A stretch of 64,000 nucleotides of DNA from Enterobacter ludwigii (GTDB lineage Bacteria; Pseudomonadota; Gammaproteobacteria; Enterobacterales; Enterobacteriaceae): contig CP083824.1 of the NCBI GenBank assembly GCA_023023105.1, positions 2,914,001 through 2,978,000 of the forward strand, written 5' to 3'. Numbering within the stretch: position 1 is the stretch's first letter; the number at the start of each line of letters is the position of its first letter. Below the pieces are notes generated by a model. That model saw nothing but the letters and a program-made list of their open reading frames with translations, did not search any database and had not been told where the DNA came from. The position numbers and the translations under genes were made by a program. Shown here piece by piece: positions 32,024 to 46,878 of the stretch.

Positions 32024-33182
32024 TGTGCCAGAACAGCTTATCAGCGTGAAGCTCATACGCTTTGCGCTGAGCCTCAATCCAATCGTGTTTGTTGTACACG
32101 GCCATTACCCCGCCAAGTTCATGCCCGAGCATCCTCTCAGTAACATGGGGCTCAACATCCATTTCAGACAGCCTTGTTACCAGCGTCCTCCTGAAGTCGT
32201 GGGTTCGCCAGTATCCAAGGTCCATCCCTCCCCTTATTCGATTTACGAACCGGTTGGCGGCCGCAATGCTGATCGGTTCGTTTATGTCCTCCCCGGGGAA
32301 AAGCACATCATTGTAAGTTGTCATGGCCTTTTCGAGGAAAGGCATAATCTGTTCGAAGATGGGGCGGCGGATGACGTTGCCCATCTTGCTGTGCTCTTTC
32401 GGAACGGTCCAGACATTGTCCAGCAGGTCAAATTCTGCCTTGGTTGCCAGCCTGAGCTCTGAGAGCCTCGCCCCCCACAGCATCAGCATCTGGTGAAGAA
32501 GCTTGTTTGAGGTAGACGCCCGGCTTCTTTCAATAGCCATCCAAATCTGAGCCAGCTCGTTATAAGACAGAACACGGTCGCCCACAGCAGAACGGGAGCC
32601 AAAGTCTCTTGGCTGGATGCTCATAATTGCGCAACTATCTATCACCTGACGCCGCATGCACCAGCTTATCGCCGATCTAAGCTGGCTGAGCACCTGGCGC
32701 GCGCGGCGTGGATTATCCCTTTCCTCTTCGGTGAGGAGATCAACCCACTGCTTAACGGTGATTGAGGATGCAGGTCTGTTTTGGAATGCGCCATGCATCC
32801 GCTTCATAACCGTTGAGCGGTATAGTGCCTGGGTCTTTTCCCTGAGTGTTGTAGAGACGTAATTATCGAACCAGTAATCGAGGCACTGAGCGACCGTAAG
32901 AGCACTTTGCGTCTTCTCCTCAAAGTAGGAGCGAGGATCTGTACCTGAGAAATAAAGGTTCCGTAAATCAGACGTGATCTGCCTGGCATCCTTTAATGAC
33001 ACTGACGGGTAGCGGCCAATGCCAAGACGATGAGGTTTACTATTCCAGCGATACCGGTACTGGAACTGGATGACCCCCTTTGGAGAAATGCGCACGCTGA
33101 GGCCATCAGCATCAGCCACTTCTTGTGGGCCCGAATATGGTTTACCATGAATGGTACGCAGTTTTGTGTCGCTGATAGCCAT
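32004..33182 (-). CDS. Tyrosine-type prophage integrase (DUF4102/P4-like N-terminus)
   Basis: A full-length 392-residue integrase that inserts and excises the prophage. The N-terminal arm-binding domain (MAISDTKLRTIHGKP to GIGRYPSVSLKDAR) is of the P4/DUF4102 type, followed by a SAM-like core-binding domain (about 90-175). The catalytic residues are visible: Arg in LMLWGARLSEL, HxxR in HDFRRT, His in LGHELGG and Tyr in MAVYNKHDW. The gene starts 44 bases from the candidate attR core and probably reads away from it. Three TTTGGTAC-like copies between gene and core may be its arm sites. Confidence 0.93.
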   Translation of the reverse strand: MAISDTKLRTIHGKPYSGPQEVADADGLSVRISPKGVIQFQYRYRWNSKPHRLGIGRYPSVSLKDARQITSDLRNLYFSGTDPRSYFEEKTQSALTVAQCLDYWFDNYVSTTLREKTQALYRSTVMKRMHGAFQNRPASSITVKQWVDLLTEEERDNPRRARQVLSQLRSAISWCMRRQVIDSCAIMSIQPRDFGSRSAVGDRVLSYNELAQIWMAIERSRASTSNKLLHQMLMLWGARLSELRLATKAEFDLLDNVWTVPKEHSKMGNVIRRPIFEQIMPFLEKAMTTYNDVLFPGEDINEPISIAAANRFVNRIRGGMDLGYWRTHDFRRTLVTRLSEMDVEPHVTERMLGHELGGVMAVYNKHDWIEAQRKAYELHADKLFWHIRNISG

Positions 33183-33190
33183 AAATAATA

Positions 33191-33226
33191 TTTGGTACGC
33201 TCAGAAATAGTGGTTTGGTACACTTC
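33191..33226. promoter_or_regulatory. Candidate integrase arm-type sites
   Basis: TTTGGTACGC at 33191-33200 and TTTGGTACAC at 33214-33223, in the same orientation and just inside the attR core. The left end has the same element at 18266-18275 directly after the core. Role inferred. Confidence 0.4.
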
Positions 33227-33237
33227 TGGTACGCAAT
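33227..33237 (+). repeat. Candidate attR core
   Basis: TGGTACGCAAT, the exact partner of 18256-18266. To the right begins the sbcB promoter region. Confidence 0.55.
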
Positions 33238-33363
33238 ATCACATGGACATCAAGACACAGTAAACAACTATATTTAACGTTCGTGGACAAACTCAGGTGA
33301 GAAAAGGGTTGTTTTTCGAGTGATAACAGGCAGTTAATTAACTATTGTGGACAATCTTAAACA

Positions 33364-34788
33364 ATGGCAGACACAGATAAACAACCTACCTTCCTCTTTC
33401 ACGACTATGAAACCTTTGGTACGCACCCGGCGCTGGACCGACCGGCGCAGTTTGCCGCCATCCGTACCGATGACGACTTCAATATTATCGGCGAGCCTGA
33501 GGTCTTTTACTGCAAACCGGCTGATGACTACCTGCCGCAGCCTGGAGCGGTTATGGTTACCGGGATTACCCCGCAGGAAGCGCGGGAAAAAGGCGTTAAC
33601 GAGGCAGAATTCGCCCGACGCATCCACGATCTGTTTACCGTCCCCAATACCTGCGTGGTCGGTTACAACAATATCCGCTTCGATGATGAAGTGACGCGCA
33701 ATATTTTCTATCGCAACTTCTACGACCCGTATGCCTGGAGCTGGCAGAACCGTAATTCTCGCTGGGATTTACTCGACATCATGCGCGCCTGCTACGCGTT
33801 ACGTCCGGAAGGTATTAACTGGCCGGAGAATGATGAAGGACTGACGAGCTTCAGGCTGGAACATCTGACGCGCGCCAATGGCATTGAGCACAGTAATGCC
33901 CACGATGCGATGGCAGACGTGTATGCCACCATTGCCATGGCGAAGCTGGTGAAAACCGCTCAGCCAAGGCTGTTTGAGTATCTGCTGAGCCACCGCAGCA
34001 AACAGAAATTGACCACGCTGATTGATGTACCGCAGATGAAACCGCTGGTGCATATCTCCGGTATGTTCGGTGCCTGGCGCGGCAACACCAGTTGGGTTGC
34101 GCCACTGGCCTGGCATCCGGACAACCGTAATGCGGTCATTATGGTGGACTTAGCTGGCGATATCTCGCCGCTGCTGGAGCTCGACAGTGATACTCTGCGT
34201 GAACGGCTTTACACCCCGAAAAATGAACTCGGCGATCTGCCTGCGGTGCCGGTTAAACTGGTGCATATCAATAAATGTCCGGTACTGGCGCAGGCTAATA
34301 CCCTGCGCCCGGAAGATGCTGACAGACTGGGCATTAACCGACAACACTGCCTGGATAACCTGAAAGTGCTGCGCGAAAACCCGCAGGTGCGTGAGAAAGT
34401 GGTCGCCATTTTTGCAGAAGCAGAACCGTTCGTTCCGTCTGAAAACGTGGATGCCCAGCTATACAACGGTTTCTTCGGCGATGCCGACCGCGCGGCGATG
34501 AATATCGTCCTGCAAACCGATCCGCGTAACCTGCCGGCGCTGGATATCACTTTTGCTGACAAGCGCATTGAAAAGTTGATGTTTAATTACCGTGCGCGTA
34601 ACTACCCGGGAACCCTCGATGAAGCGGAACAGGAACGCTGGTTGCAACATCGTCGTAATGTCTTTACGCCGGAGTTCCTGCATAGCTATGCTCAGGAGCT
34701 GGAGATGCTTTATGCGCAGTATGAAGGGAATGCTGAAAAACAGGCACTGTTGAAATCCCTGTTCCAGTACGCACAAGAGATAGTCTGA
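33364..34788 (+). CDS. sbcB: Exodeoxyribonuclease I
   Basis: SbcB degrades single-stranded DNA from 3' to 5' and acts in recombination and mismatch repair with SSB. At 474 residues it matches the E. coli enzyme. The DEDD motif starts with FLFHDYETFG (Asp15, Glu17); the later acidic residues are in NNIRFDDEV and HDAMADVYA. A SH3-like and a helical domain form the C-terminal half. The prophage ends about 125 bases before the start, so part of the sbcB promoter may come from prophage DNA. Confidence 0.96.
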   Translation: MADTDKQPTFLFHDYETFGTHPALDRPAQFAAIRTDDDFNIIGEPEVFYCKPADDYLPQPGAVMVTGITPQEAREKGVNEAEFARRIHDLFTVPNTCVVGYNNIRFDDEVTRNIFYRNFYDPYAWSWQNRNSRWDLLDIMRACYALRPEGINWPENDEGLTSFRLEHLTRANGIEHSNAHDAMADVYATIAMAKLVKTAQPRLFEYLLSHRSKQKLTTLIDVPQMKPLVHISGMFGAWRGNTSWVAPLAWHPDNRNAVIMVDLAGDISPLLELDSDTLRERLYTPKNELGDLPAVPVKLVHINKCPVLAQANTLRPEDADRLGINRQHCLDNLKVLRENPQVREKVVAIFAEAEPFVPSENVDAQLYNGFFGDADRAAMNIVLQTDPRNLPALDITFADKRIEKLMFNYRARNYPGTLDEAEQERWLQHRRNVFTPEFLHSYAQELEMLYAQYEGNAEKQALLKSLFQYAQEIV

Positions 34789-34799
34789 ATTAGAGATAT

Positions 34800-34835
34800 A
34801 AAAAAACCGGAGGCGATGGTCTCCGGTTTTTTTTT
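34800..34835 (+). terminator. Terminator of sbcB
   Basis: AAAAAACCGGAG and CTCCGGTTTTTT pair around GCGATGGT, with a run of nine T. It can also serve plaP from the other side. Confidence 0.85.
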
Positions 34836-34848
34836 AATGCGTTAAAAC

Positions 34849-36207
34849 TCAGGCAACGTCTTCGTACTGAGGAACCGGGTTGCGGAAGCTTTTTGTTACG
34901 CAGGCCAGGTAAATCAGACCGATAGCACCCCAGATCAGACCCAGAACCATAGAGCTCTCTTCCAGGTTAATCCACAGTGCGCCAACAGTCAGCGCGCCAC
35001 ACACTGGCAGCACCAGATAGTTGAAGTGGTCTTTCAGCGTTTTGTTGCGCTTCTCACGGATCCAGAACTGCGAGATCACAGAGAGGTTAACGAAGGTGAA
35101 CGCCACCAGCGCACCGAAGTTAATCAGCGCAGTTGCTGTCACCAGGTCAAATTTAATCGCCAGCAGAGCAATTGCACCTACCAGCAGCACGTTCCATGCA
35201 GGAGTACGCCATTTCGGATGAACATAACCGAAGAAGCGAGTCGGGAACACACCGTCACGGCCCATCACGTACATCAGACGAGAAACGCCTGCGTGCGCCG
35301 CCATACCGGATGCCAGTACGGTTACGCTTGAGAAGATCAACACGCCCCACTGGAAGGTTTTACCTGCCACGTACAGCATGATTTCAGGCTGTGACGCATC
35401 CGGATCTTTAAAGCGAGAGATATCCGGGAAGTACAGCTGCAGGAAGTAAGAGGCACCGATGAAGATCATACCGCCAATCAGCGCGGTCAGGAAAATCGCT
35501 TTCGGGATCACGCGCTCAGCGTCTTTGGTCTCTTCTGACAGAGAAGAGATACCGTCAAAGCCGAGGAACGAGAAGCACAGAATCGTCGCACCGGTGATCA
35601 TCGGCACTACATGCGCACCTTCAGACCAGAATGGACGCGTGCTGGTCAGTGTACCTGCACCTTCACCGTGAGAAACACCGTAGATGATCAGGCCAACGAT
35701 TACCGCAACAATACCCATCTGCAGAATAACAATCAGGGTGTTGAAGTTCGCCACGGTCTTGATGCTGCGCAGGTTAGAGATGGTCATAAAGGCCACCAGC
35801 GCCACAACGAAGATCCACGACGGTACGGAAGGTACCAGCGCTTCAAAGTAAATTTTTGCCAGCAGAATGTTGATCATCGGCATGAACAGGTAGTCCAGCA
35901 GTGATGACCAGCCCACCATAAAGCCTACCGCCGGGCTAATGGATTTCTGAGCATAGGTGTACGCAGAGCCTGCGGACGGGAAACGGCGAACCAGTTTACC
36001 GTAGCTCAGCGCAGTAAAGAGAATAGCGACCAGCGCAAAGGCGTACGCCGTTGCAACGTGACCGTCAGTAAGGCCTGATACGATACCGAATGTATCGAAC
36101 AGCGTCATTGGTTGCATATAGGCCAGGCCCATCATAACAACCGGAATCAACGTAAGTGTTTTACGTAATTCCACGCGAGAGGTGTTTGGAGTTGCGTTAT
36201 GCGACAT
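34849..36207 (-). CDS. plaP: Putrescine importer PlaP (YeeF)
   Basis: A 452-residue APC-superfamily symporter with twelve helices that imports putrescine. It opens with [20 protein letters not shown] and holds the [21 protein letters not shown] helix 2-3 region and the [16 protein letters not shown] segment of helix 6 with the acidic substrate-binding residues. Place and length match E. coli plaP between sbcB and yeeY. Import by PlaP supports surface motility in E. coli. Confidence 0.93.
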   Translation of the reverse strand: MSHNATPNTSRVELRKTLTLIPVVMMGLAYMQPMTLFDTFGIVSGLTDGHVATAYAFALVAILFTALSYGKLVRRFPSAGSAYTYAQKSISPAVGFMVGWSSLLDYLFMPMINILLAKIYFEALVPSVPSWIFVVALVAFMTISNLRSIKTVANFNTLIVILQMGIVAVIVGLIIYGVSHGEGAGTLTSTRPFWSEGAHVVPMITGATILCFSFLGFDGISSLSEETKDAERVIPKAIFLTALIGGMIFIGASYFLQLYFPDISRFKDPDASQPEIMLYVAGKTFQWGVLIFSSVTVLASGMAAHAGVSRLMYVMGRDGVFPTRFFGYVHPKWRTPAWNVLLVGAIALLAIKFDLVTATALINFGALVAFTFVNLSVISQFWIREKRNKTLKDHFNYLVLPVCGALTVGALWINLEESSMVLGLIWGAIGLIYLACVTKSFRNPVPQYEDVA

Positions 36208-36478
36208 AGTTATTCTCCTTTACGGTGATAACCGCCACGTAAGCGAAAAATTGCCCCATTTCTTTATTCCTCAGCGACAACAACTGTCGGATTTTAGTAA
36301 ATATCTATCCGGTACGAAGCCCGGCCTCTTGGTTTTTAGTTTCGTTTCGTACATGCAAAAAAAAATAACCGACGCCTTTTATATCGTCGATTATTCATTT
36401 GGTTGCAGCGGCCGCATTTTGCCCCACATCGGATACAAAAGGCAATACTTTGCAATGCCCTGGGTGATTTTCTTTTTG

Positions 36479-37408
36479 CTAACTGGCTGATTTCTCGACG
36501 CTGGCCTGAGAGTAAACGGCAGCGATAGCACTATTTGCTAAAATTTCGTCTCGCCACCAGCTGCTTGCCAGTCCAGAGGTTTGTTCATTCCAGCCCACCC
36601 ACGCTGATTCATTACTGCTTTGAGCAAGCACCTGTTTTTCAACCAGCGCCCCGCTATCAATAAACCGCTGCGCAAGATAACGAGGCAAATAGCCGCAACC
36701 CAGACCACTGATTTGCAATTCCAGCTTGGTTTTAAAATCAAAAACGGTAATGGCTTCCTGCTCATCAAGTAATTGCGAGGAAACCGCACACTCTGGCCGT
36801 GAACTGTCCCCCACCACAATCGCACGGTAGCCTTTAATAATCCGGCGATTAATAGGCTCCGGCTCCTGAGCAAGCGGATGATGCGGCGCAACGGCAAAAA
36901 CCTGCTCCAGCACGCCCAGACGGGCAAAACCAAAATCACTCAACTGGGGAGGTTCATGGAGTGCACCGACGAAAATATCCGCCCTTCCCTGGATTAACGC
37001 ATCCCAGGAACCGCCCAGCACACCGTTTATAAAGATAAGCCGGGTCACGCTGTGGTGTTGATAAAATGCCTCAATCAGCGGCGTCAGAAGCGAAAACGGA
37101 AAGGTATCATCGACTCCTATAACCAGCTCATTTTCCCATCCCTGATGAAGCTTGACGGCCTGCTTTTCCAGTTCGCGAACGGTATGGAGGACTTCACGTC
37201 CTTTTTCCAGCAGCATCTGCCCGGTACGGGTAAAACGCGCGCGGTGCCCGGAGCGATCGAGGATCTGAATATTGAGATCGCTTTCCAGTTTTTGAACGGT
37301 GTAGCTCAGCGCCGAAGGGGTTTTGTAGAGCTTTGCTGAGGCGGCTGCAAAGCTCCCTTCTTTTTCCAGTGCATCCAGAATAATAAGAACATCAAGCAGC
37401 GGTTTCAT
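36479..37408 (-). CDS. yeeY: LysR-type regulator YeeY
   Basis: A 309-residue LysR regulator: an N-terminal winged helix-turn-helix (SFAAASAKLYKTPSALSYTVQKL, shown here as SFAAASAKLYKTPSALSYTV) followed by a periplasmic-binding-protein-like effector domain from about residue 90. It lies upstream of plaP on the same strand with 271 bases between, which makes plaP a possible target. The effector is not known. Confidence 0.9.
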   Translation of the reverse strand: MKPLLDVLIILDALEKEGSFAAASAKLYKTPSALSYTVQKLESDLNIQILDRSGHRARFTRTGQMLLEKGREVLHTVRELEKQAVKLHQGWENELVIGVDDTFPFSLLTPLIEAFYQHHSVTRLIFINGVLGGSWDALIQGRADIFVGALHEPPQLSDFGFARLGVLEQVFAVAPHHPLAQEPEPINRRIIKGYRAIVVGDSSRPECAVSSQLLDEQEAITVFDFKTKLELQISGLGCGYLPRYLAQRFIDSGALVEKQVLAQSSNESAWVGWNEQTSGLASSWWRDEILANSAIAAVYSQASVEKSAS

Positions 37409-37449
37409 GCTCGCCCCCTTCTGGTGTGCGATCGTCTCCGCTGCGAGAC

Positions 37450-38274
37450 TTATTCCATGGGCATCACCAGCGGATCGGGATACTGATACTCAAATCCCAG
37501 CTCATGGCAAATGCGATTGCCATCAACAATTTTGCCTTTGCTTTCATCCTTTGTCTCACCAAAAATCGGCGGAGCCAGGCCCAACTGACGTGCCATTAGC
37601 GGGTAAAACGTACTACGCGTCGGATGAGAAGGCGCACATATATTATAGATGTGTCCACCTTTTGGAGCCTGTAAGAGTAGCTCAATTGCGCCAATAACAT
37701 CGTCAAGATGCACAAGATTGACAACATGTTGCCCGTCTGGCGCTGACTTCCCGGCAAAAAAACGTCCCGGATGACGCCCTGGCCCCACCAGACCCGCCAG
37801 ACGGACGATATCAACCTGCGTGCCGGGTAGATTATGCAGCCAGTCTTCCAGCTCTTTCAGTACCTGGCCGCTCACGGTAACAGGATTGCGCCCGGAGCTC
37901 TCTTTCACCACACCTTCGACATCGCCATAGACTGACGTCGAGCTGGTAAAAATAATGCGCGGAACATGGTGTGCCAGCGCGCTGTCGACAATCTCCTGCA
38001 TCGCCTGCAGATAAAACGACTCGCCCGGACCACTGCGCCGCGCGGGTAGCGTAATTACCAGCGCATCGACGTTCATCAACGTGTCCAGATCGTCAGCATC
38101 ACACACCAGCTCGGGTTCCAGACGCAGTTCGACACCATCAATACCGCACATACGCGCTGCTTCTACCCCATCCGCCGTGGTTTTGCTCCCGGTCACTTGC
38201 CAGCCTTTCGCGGCTAATGACATCGCCAGCGGCATTCCCAGCCATCCTAAACCGACAATCGCGACCTTTTTCAT
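37450..38274 (-). CDS. yeeZ: NAD(P)-binding epimerase-like protein YeeZ
   Basis: A 274-residue atypical short-chain dehydrogenase/epimerase. The N-terminal nucleotide-binding loop reads VAIVGLGWLGMPLA; FTSSTSVYGD is the usual strand-4 region. The YxxxK pair of classical members is not present in order, as in E. coli YeeZ, whose reaction is unknown. It is followed 41 bases on by yeeY. In E. coli the yefM-yoeB toxin-antitoxin pair lies between yeeZ and hisL; here that gap of 175 bases has none. Confidence 0.9.
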   Translation of the reverse strand: MKKVAIVGLGWLGMPLAMSLAAKGWQVTGSKTTADGVEAARMCGIDGVELRLEPELVCDADDLDTLMNVDALVITLPARRSGPGESFYLQAMQEIVDSALAHHVPRIIFTSSTSVYGDVEGVVKESSGRNPVTVSGQVLKELEDWLHNLPGTQVDIVRLAGLVGPGRHPGRFFAGKSAPDGQHVVNLVHLDDVIGAIELLLQAPKGGHIYNICAPSHPTRSTFYPLMARQLGLAPPIFGETKDESKGKIVDGNRICHELGFEYQYPDPLVMPME

Positions 38275-38380
38275 GCGAATTCTCCTGACTCGTACTCGTC
38301 TTTCATAAGGCTACGCCAGCCCGGCAGAACACACAATTCATAGCATCAATATGAAATGAATTAATGATCAAAAAAAGCCC

Positions 38381-38410
38381 TTGCAATATGTTGCACAACT
38401 GGTTTAGGTT
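38381..38410 (+). promoter_or_regulatory. his operon promoter
   Basis: TTGCAA (38381-38386) and TAGGTT (38405-38410) with an 18-base spacer. The sequence around the -10, GGTTTAGGTTAAAAGACATC, is as I recall it for the E. coli his promoter. Confidence 0.75.
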
Positions 38411-38449
38411 AAAAGACATCAAATGAATAAGCATTCATCGAGAATTTAT

Positions 38450-38500
38450 ATGACACGCGTTCAATTTAAACACCACCATCATCACCATCATCCTGACTAG
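38450..38500 (+). CDS. hisL: his operon leader peptide
   Basis: Sixteen residues, MTRVQFKHHHHHHHPD, with seven histidines in a row. Stalling of the ribosome at these codons when charged tRNA-His is short lets the antiterminator form and the his genes be read. Same length and layout as E. coli HisL. Confidence 0.97.
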   Translation: MTRVQFKHHHHHHHPD

Positions 38501-38560
38501 TCTTTCAGGCGATGTGTGCTGGAAGACGTTTGGATCTTCCAGTGGTGCATGAACGCATGA

Positions 38561-38600
38561 AAAAGCCCCCGGAAGATCTTCTTCCGGGGGCTTTTTTTTG
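38561..38600 (+). terminator. his attenuator terminator
   Basis: AGCCCCCGGAAG and CTTCCGGGGGCT pair around ATCTT and are followed by eight T. The segment TGGAAGACG to GGATCTTCCA before it supplies the competing stems. Confidence 0.93.
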
Positions 38601-38644
38601 GACCAAATTCAGACAGGTTAAAACAGGTTAACGAGGAATAAAGA

Positions 38645-39544
38645 ATGTTAGATAACTCACGTTTACGCATAGCTATTCAAAAATCAGGTCGTTTGAGTGA
38701 CGATTCACGCGAACTGCTGGCCCGCTGCGGGATCAAAATTAACCTGCACACCCAGCGCCTGATTGCTCTGGCTGAAAACATGCCCATCGACATTCTGCGC
38801 GTGCGTGATGACGATATCCCAGGCCTGGTGATGGATGGCGTCGTTGACCTTGGCATCATCGGTGAAAACGTGCTGGAAGAAGAACTCCTGACCCGCCGTG
38901 CACAGGGCGAAGACCCGCGTTACTTCACCCTGCGTCGCCTGGATTTCGGCGGCTGCCGCCTGTCGCTGGCAACGCCGGTCGATGAAGCCTGGGATGGCCC
39001 GGCTGCACTGAACGGCAAACGTATCGCCACCTCCTACCCTCACCTGTTAAAGCGTTACCTGGACCAGAAAGGCGTGCAGTTTAAATCCTGTCTGCTGAAC
39101 GGCTCTGTTGAAGTCGCCCCGCGTGCAGGTCTGGCGGACGCCATCTGTGACCTCGTCTCAACTGGCGCGACGCTGGAAGCGAACGGCCTGCGCGAAGTGG
39201 AAGTTATCTATCGCTCAAAAGCCTGTCTGATTCAGCGTGACGGCGACATGGCCGATGCCAAGCAGCAGTTGATCGACAAGCTCCTGACCCGTATTCAGGG
39301 CGTGATCCAGGCGCGTGAATCCAAATACATCATGATGCACGCGCCAACCGAGCGTCTGGATGAAGTGATTGCTCTGTTACCAGGCGCCGAGCGCCCAACT
39401 ATTCTGCCACTGGCGGGCGATCAGCAGCGCGTGGCGATGCATATGGTCAGTAGCGAAACCCTGTTCTGGGAAACCATGGAAAAACTGAAGGCGCTGGGGG
39501 CAAGCTCTATCCTGGTGCTGCCAATTGAGAAGATGATGGAGTAA
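38645..39544 (+). CDS. hisG: ATP phosphoribosyltransferase
   Basis: First enzyme of histidine synthesis: joins ATP and PRPP to phosphoribosyl-ATP and is inhibited by histidine. The 299 residues are the long, self-sufficient form with a C-terminal regulatory ACT-like domain (from about residue 225). The PRPP-binding region is in [18 protein letters not shown]. It is the first structural gene after the attenuator, with an AACGAGGAATAAAG leader. Confidence 0.97.
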   Translation: MLDNSRLRIAIQKSGRLSDDSRELLARCGIKINLHTQRLIALAENMPIDILRVRDDDIPGLVMDGVVDLGIIGENVLEEELLTRRAQGEDPRYFTLRRLDFGGCRLSLATPVDEAWDGPAALNGKRIATSYPHLLKRYLDQKGVQFKSCLLNGSVEVAPRAGLADAICDLVSTGATLEANGLREVEVIYRSKACLIQRDGDMADAKQQLIDKLLTRIQGVIQARESKYIMMHAPTERLDEVIALLPGAERPTILPLAGDQQRVAMHMVSSETLFWETMEKLKALGASSILVLPIEKMME

Positions 39545-39549
39545 CGGCC

Positions 39550-45054
<5,505 letters not shown>

Positions 45055-45061
<7 letters not shown>

Positions 45062-45666
45062 CAGAGCAACAACAGGCACAGCTGGACTGGGAAAAAACGG
45101 GCGGACTACTGCCCGTGGTGGTTCAGCATGCCGTTTCGGGCGAAGTACTTATGCTGGGGTATATGAACCAGGACGCGCTGGCTAAAACGCTCGACAGCGG
45201 CAAAGTCACGTTTTTCTCGCGCACCAAACAGCGTCTGTGGACCAAAGGGGAAACCTCAGGTCATTTCCTGAACGTGGTCAGCATTACGCCCGACTGCGAT
45301 AACGATACCCTGCTGGTACTGGCAAACCCAATCGGACCAACCTGCCATAAGGGCACCAGCAGCTGCTTCGGTGAGGCGAGCCACCAGTGGCTGTTCCTGT
45401 ATCAACTGGAGCAGCTGCTGGCTGAACGTAAAACAGCGGATCCTGAGAGCTCCTATACCGCGAAGCTGTACGCAAGCGGGACTAAGCGTATCGCACAAAA
45501 AGTCGGTGAAGAAGGCGTTGAAACGGCTCTGGCCGCGACCGTGCATGACCGTGAGGAACTGACCAATGAAGCGTCTGATTTGATGTATCACCTGCTGGTG
45601 CTGCTGCAGGATCAGGAGCTGGACTTGACGGCGGTGATTGAGAATCTTCGTAAGCGGCACAAATAA
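45055..45666 (+). CDS. hisI: Bifunctional PR-AMP cyclohydrolase / PR-ATP pyrophosphohydrolase
   Basis: 203 residues. The N-terminal cyclohydrolase has zinc-ligand cysteines in [11 protein letters not shown] and [14 protein letters not shown]. The C-terminal pyrophosphohydrolase has the acidic metal-binding helices [13 protein letters not shown] and [15 protein letters not shown]. The last gene of the operon, ending at a terminator. Confidence 0.97.
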
Positions 45667-45697
45667 AAAAACCGGGGAATTTCCCCGGTTTTTTTAT
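45665..45697. terminator. Terminator between hisI and wzzB
   Basis: AAAAAACCGGGGAA and TTCCCCGGTTTTTT form a near-perfect stem with A and T runs on either side, so it can end both convergent transcripts. Confidence 0.9.
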
Positions 45698-45704
45698 CAA
45701 TGCA

Positions 45705-46685
45705 TCAGGCTTTTGGTTTGTAATTGCGCAATGCGTTGCGCCCCAGCACGACTCCGGAACCAATCATTCCACCCAGCAGCACGGCAAGAACCAGAATCAC
45801 GGTTTTTTTCGGGCTGTCACGGCGAACAGGAAGGTCAGGCTTCATGACATAACGGTAGACGTGGATAGTGTCCGGGTTTACGTTCAGCTTCTCGATATCC
45901 AGCAAGTTTCGCTTGGTCAGATAGTAAGCTGCTGAGAATACCAACGGGCGAGAAGCTTCGTTATCAATCATCGATTTCAGCCCCTCGCTTCCCAAGAGAA
46001 ACATCGTTTCCTGCGTCACGTCCTGGGTTTGCTGAATCTGCGGCGAGGTGATTTTTGCTGCTTCAGCATTCTTCAGCGCCTCAGTAATCTGTTTGATGCG
46101 CAGATCTTTCTGCTCCTGAGCGACTTTTTCCTGGTTTTCCAGAGAATCGTTCAGGGTTTTAATCTGCTCTTTGATATTGTCCTTGAGGTCAACGGCGAGC
46201 TCTTTTGCCGTTTGCTCATCAACCTGCTGTATGTACTGAGCCAGTTGTTTTTGAGCAGCTTCAGCGGATGTACTGGTATAGGAAACACTTAACGGGAGTG
46301 GCTGTCCAGTCACAGTCGGTGTTATCGTCAGTTTTTCAGGTTCCTCCTGGTTCTCAAGCGCCTGAGATAATGCCGAGAATGAGGAGCTAAAGCGACCGAT
46401 AGCGCGCGTTTGGTTGTCCAGCATCGAGGGAGCTGCACTACCATAGAGAATGTTCAATGCGTTTGAGTAGGTCGCTATCTGAGCCGCATCAGGTTGCGCA
46501 ATAATCGCACTTGAAGTCCACTTTTCCTTCGCGACGAAGAGATATCCAATAGCCAGGGCGATAAAAACAATAACAAATATTGCTATCGTCGACTTGCCAC
46601 GCCACAGTTGAAGCACTAAATCAAGTAAATCAATTTGCTCAGGGTCATTGCTTTGGCTGACCTGGCGATTGTCGTTTTGCGTCAT
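45705..46685 (-). CDS. wzzB: O-antigen chain length determinant Wzz
   Basis: A 326-residue polysaccharide copolymerase that sets the length of Wzy-made O-antigen. Two helices flank a large periplasmic part: TM1 about 34-54 (TIAIFVIVFIALAIGYLF) and TM2 about 295-317 with the Pro/Gly-rich TM2 signature (DSPKKTVILVLAVLLGGMIG). The middle has a long coiled-coil segment (about 165-215). It lies beside his rather than at the O-antigen genes, as in E. coli. Confidence 0.95.
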   Translation of the reverse strand: MTQNDNRQVSQSNDPEQIDLLDLVLQLWRGKSTIAIFVIVFIALAIGYLFVAKEKWTSSAIIAQPDAAQIATYSNALNILYGSAAPSMLDNQTRAIGRFSSSFSALSQALENQEEPEKLTITPTVTGQPLPLSVSYTSTSAEAAQKQLAQYIQQVDEQTAKELAVDLKDNIKEQIKTLNDSLENQEKVAQEQKDLRIKQITEALKNAEAAKITSPQIQQTQDVTQETMFLLGSEGLKSMIDNEASRPLVFSAAYYLTKRNLLDIEKLNVNPDTIHVYRYVMKPDLPVRRDSPKKTVILVLAVLLGGMIGSGVVLGRNALRNYKPKA

Positions 46686-46878
46686 ACAATCCCTAACAGA
46701 TTAAAAAGGGCAAACATAATTATGTTTGCATAGTGTATCTATTGCTGGGGATTTTTCTATAAGAATCCGATGAGTGATATCAGAAAGATGAGTTATGTAA
46801 CTTACACCCTTCGCGCTATCATAGACGTCATGTGATGCGCTATGGCATCTGTAAGAATATGGGTTTATGAGGGAAGCT

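Larger units (their letters stand above)
18256..33237. mobile_element. Defective prophage between dacD and sbcB
   Basis: About 15 kb bounded by the 11-base direct repeat TGGTACGCAAT. Order: UmuD'-like gene, gtrABC, distal tail and baseplate genes on the minus strand, early genes on the plus strand, AlpA-type excisionase, integrase. The baseplate J protein and needle-type spike point to a contractile-tail (myovirus-like) ancestor of lambda-like layout. No repressor, antiterminator, replication initiator, lysis, terminase, portal, capsid, tape-measure, sheath or tube gene is present. It can therefore not form a virion. It may still excise, since both recombination genes look intact. Confidence 0.9.

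Noticed and set aside
38275..38449. yefM-yoeB toxin-antitoxin pair expected between yeeZ and hisL
   Set aside because: The gap has only 175 bases with the his promoter; no such genes are present.
38468..38500. Repetitive CAC/CAT tract as a microsatellite
   Set aside because: It is the run of seven histidine codons of the his leader peptide.
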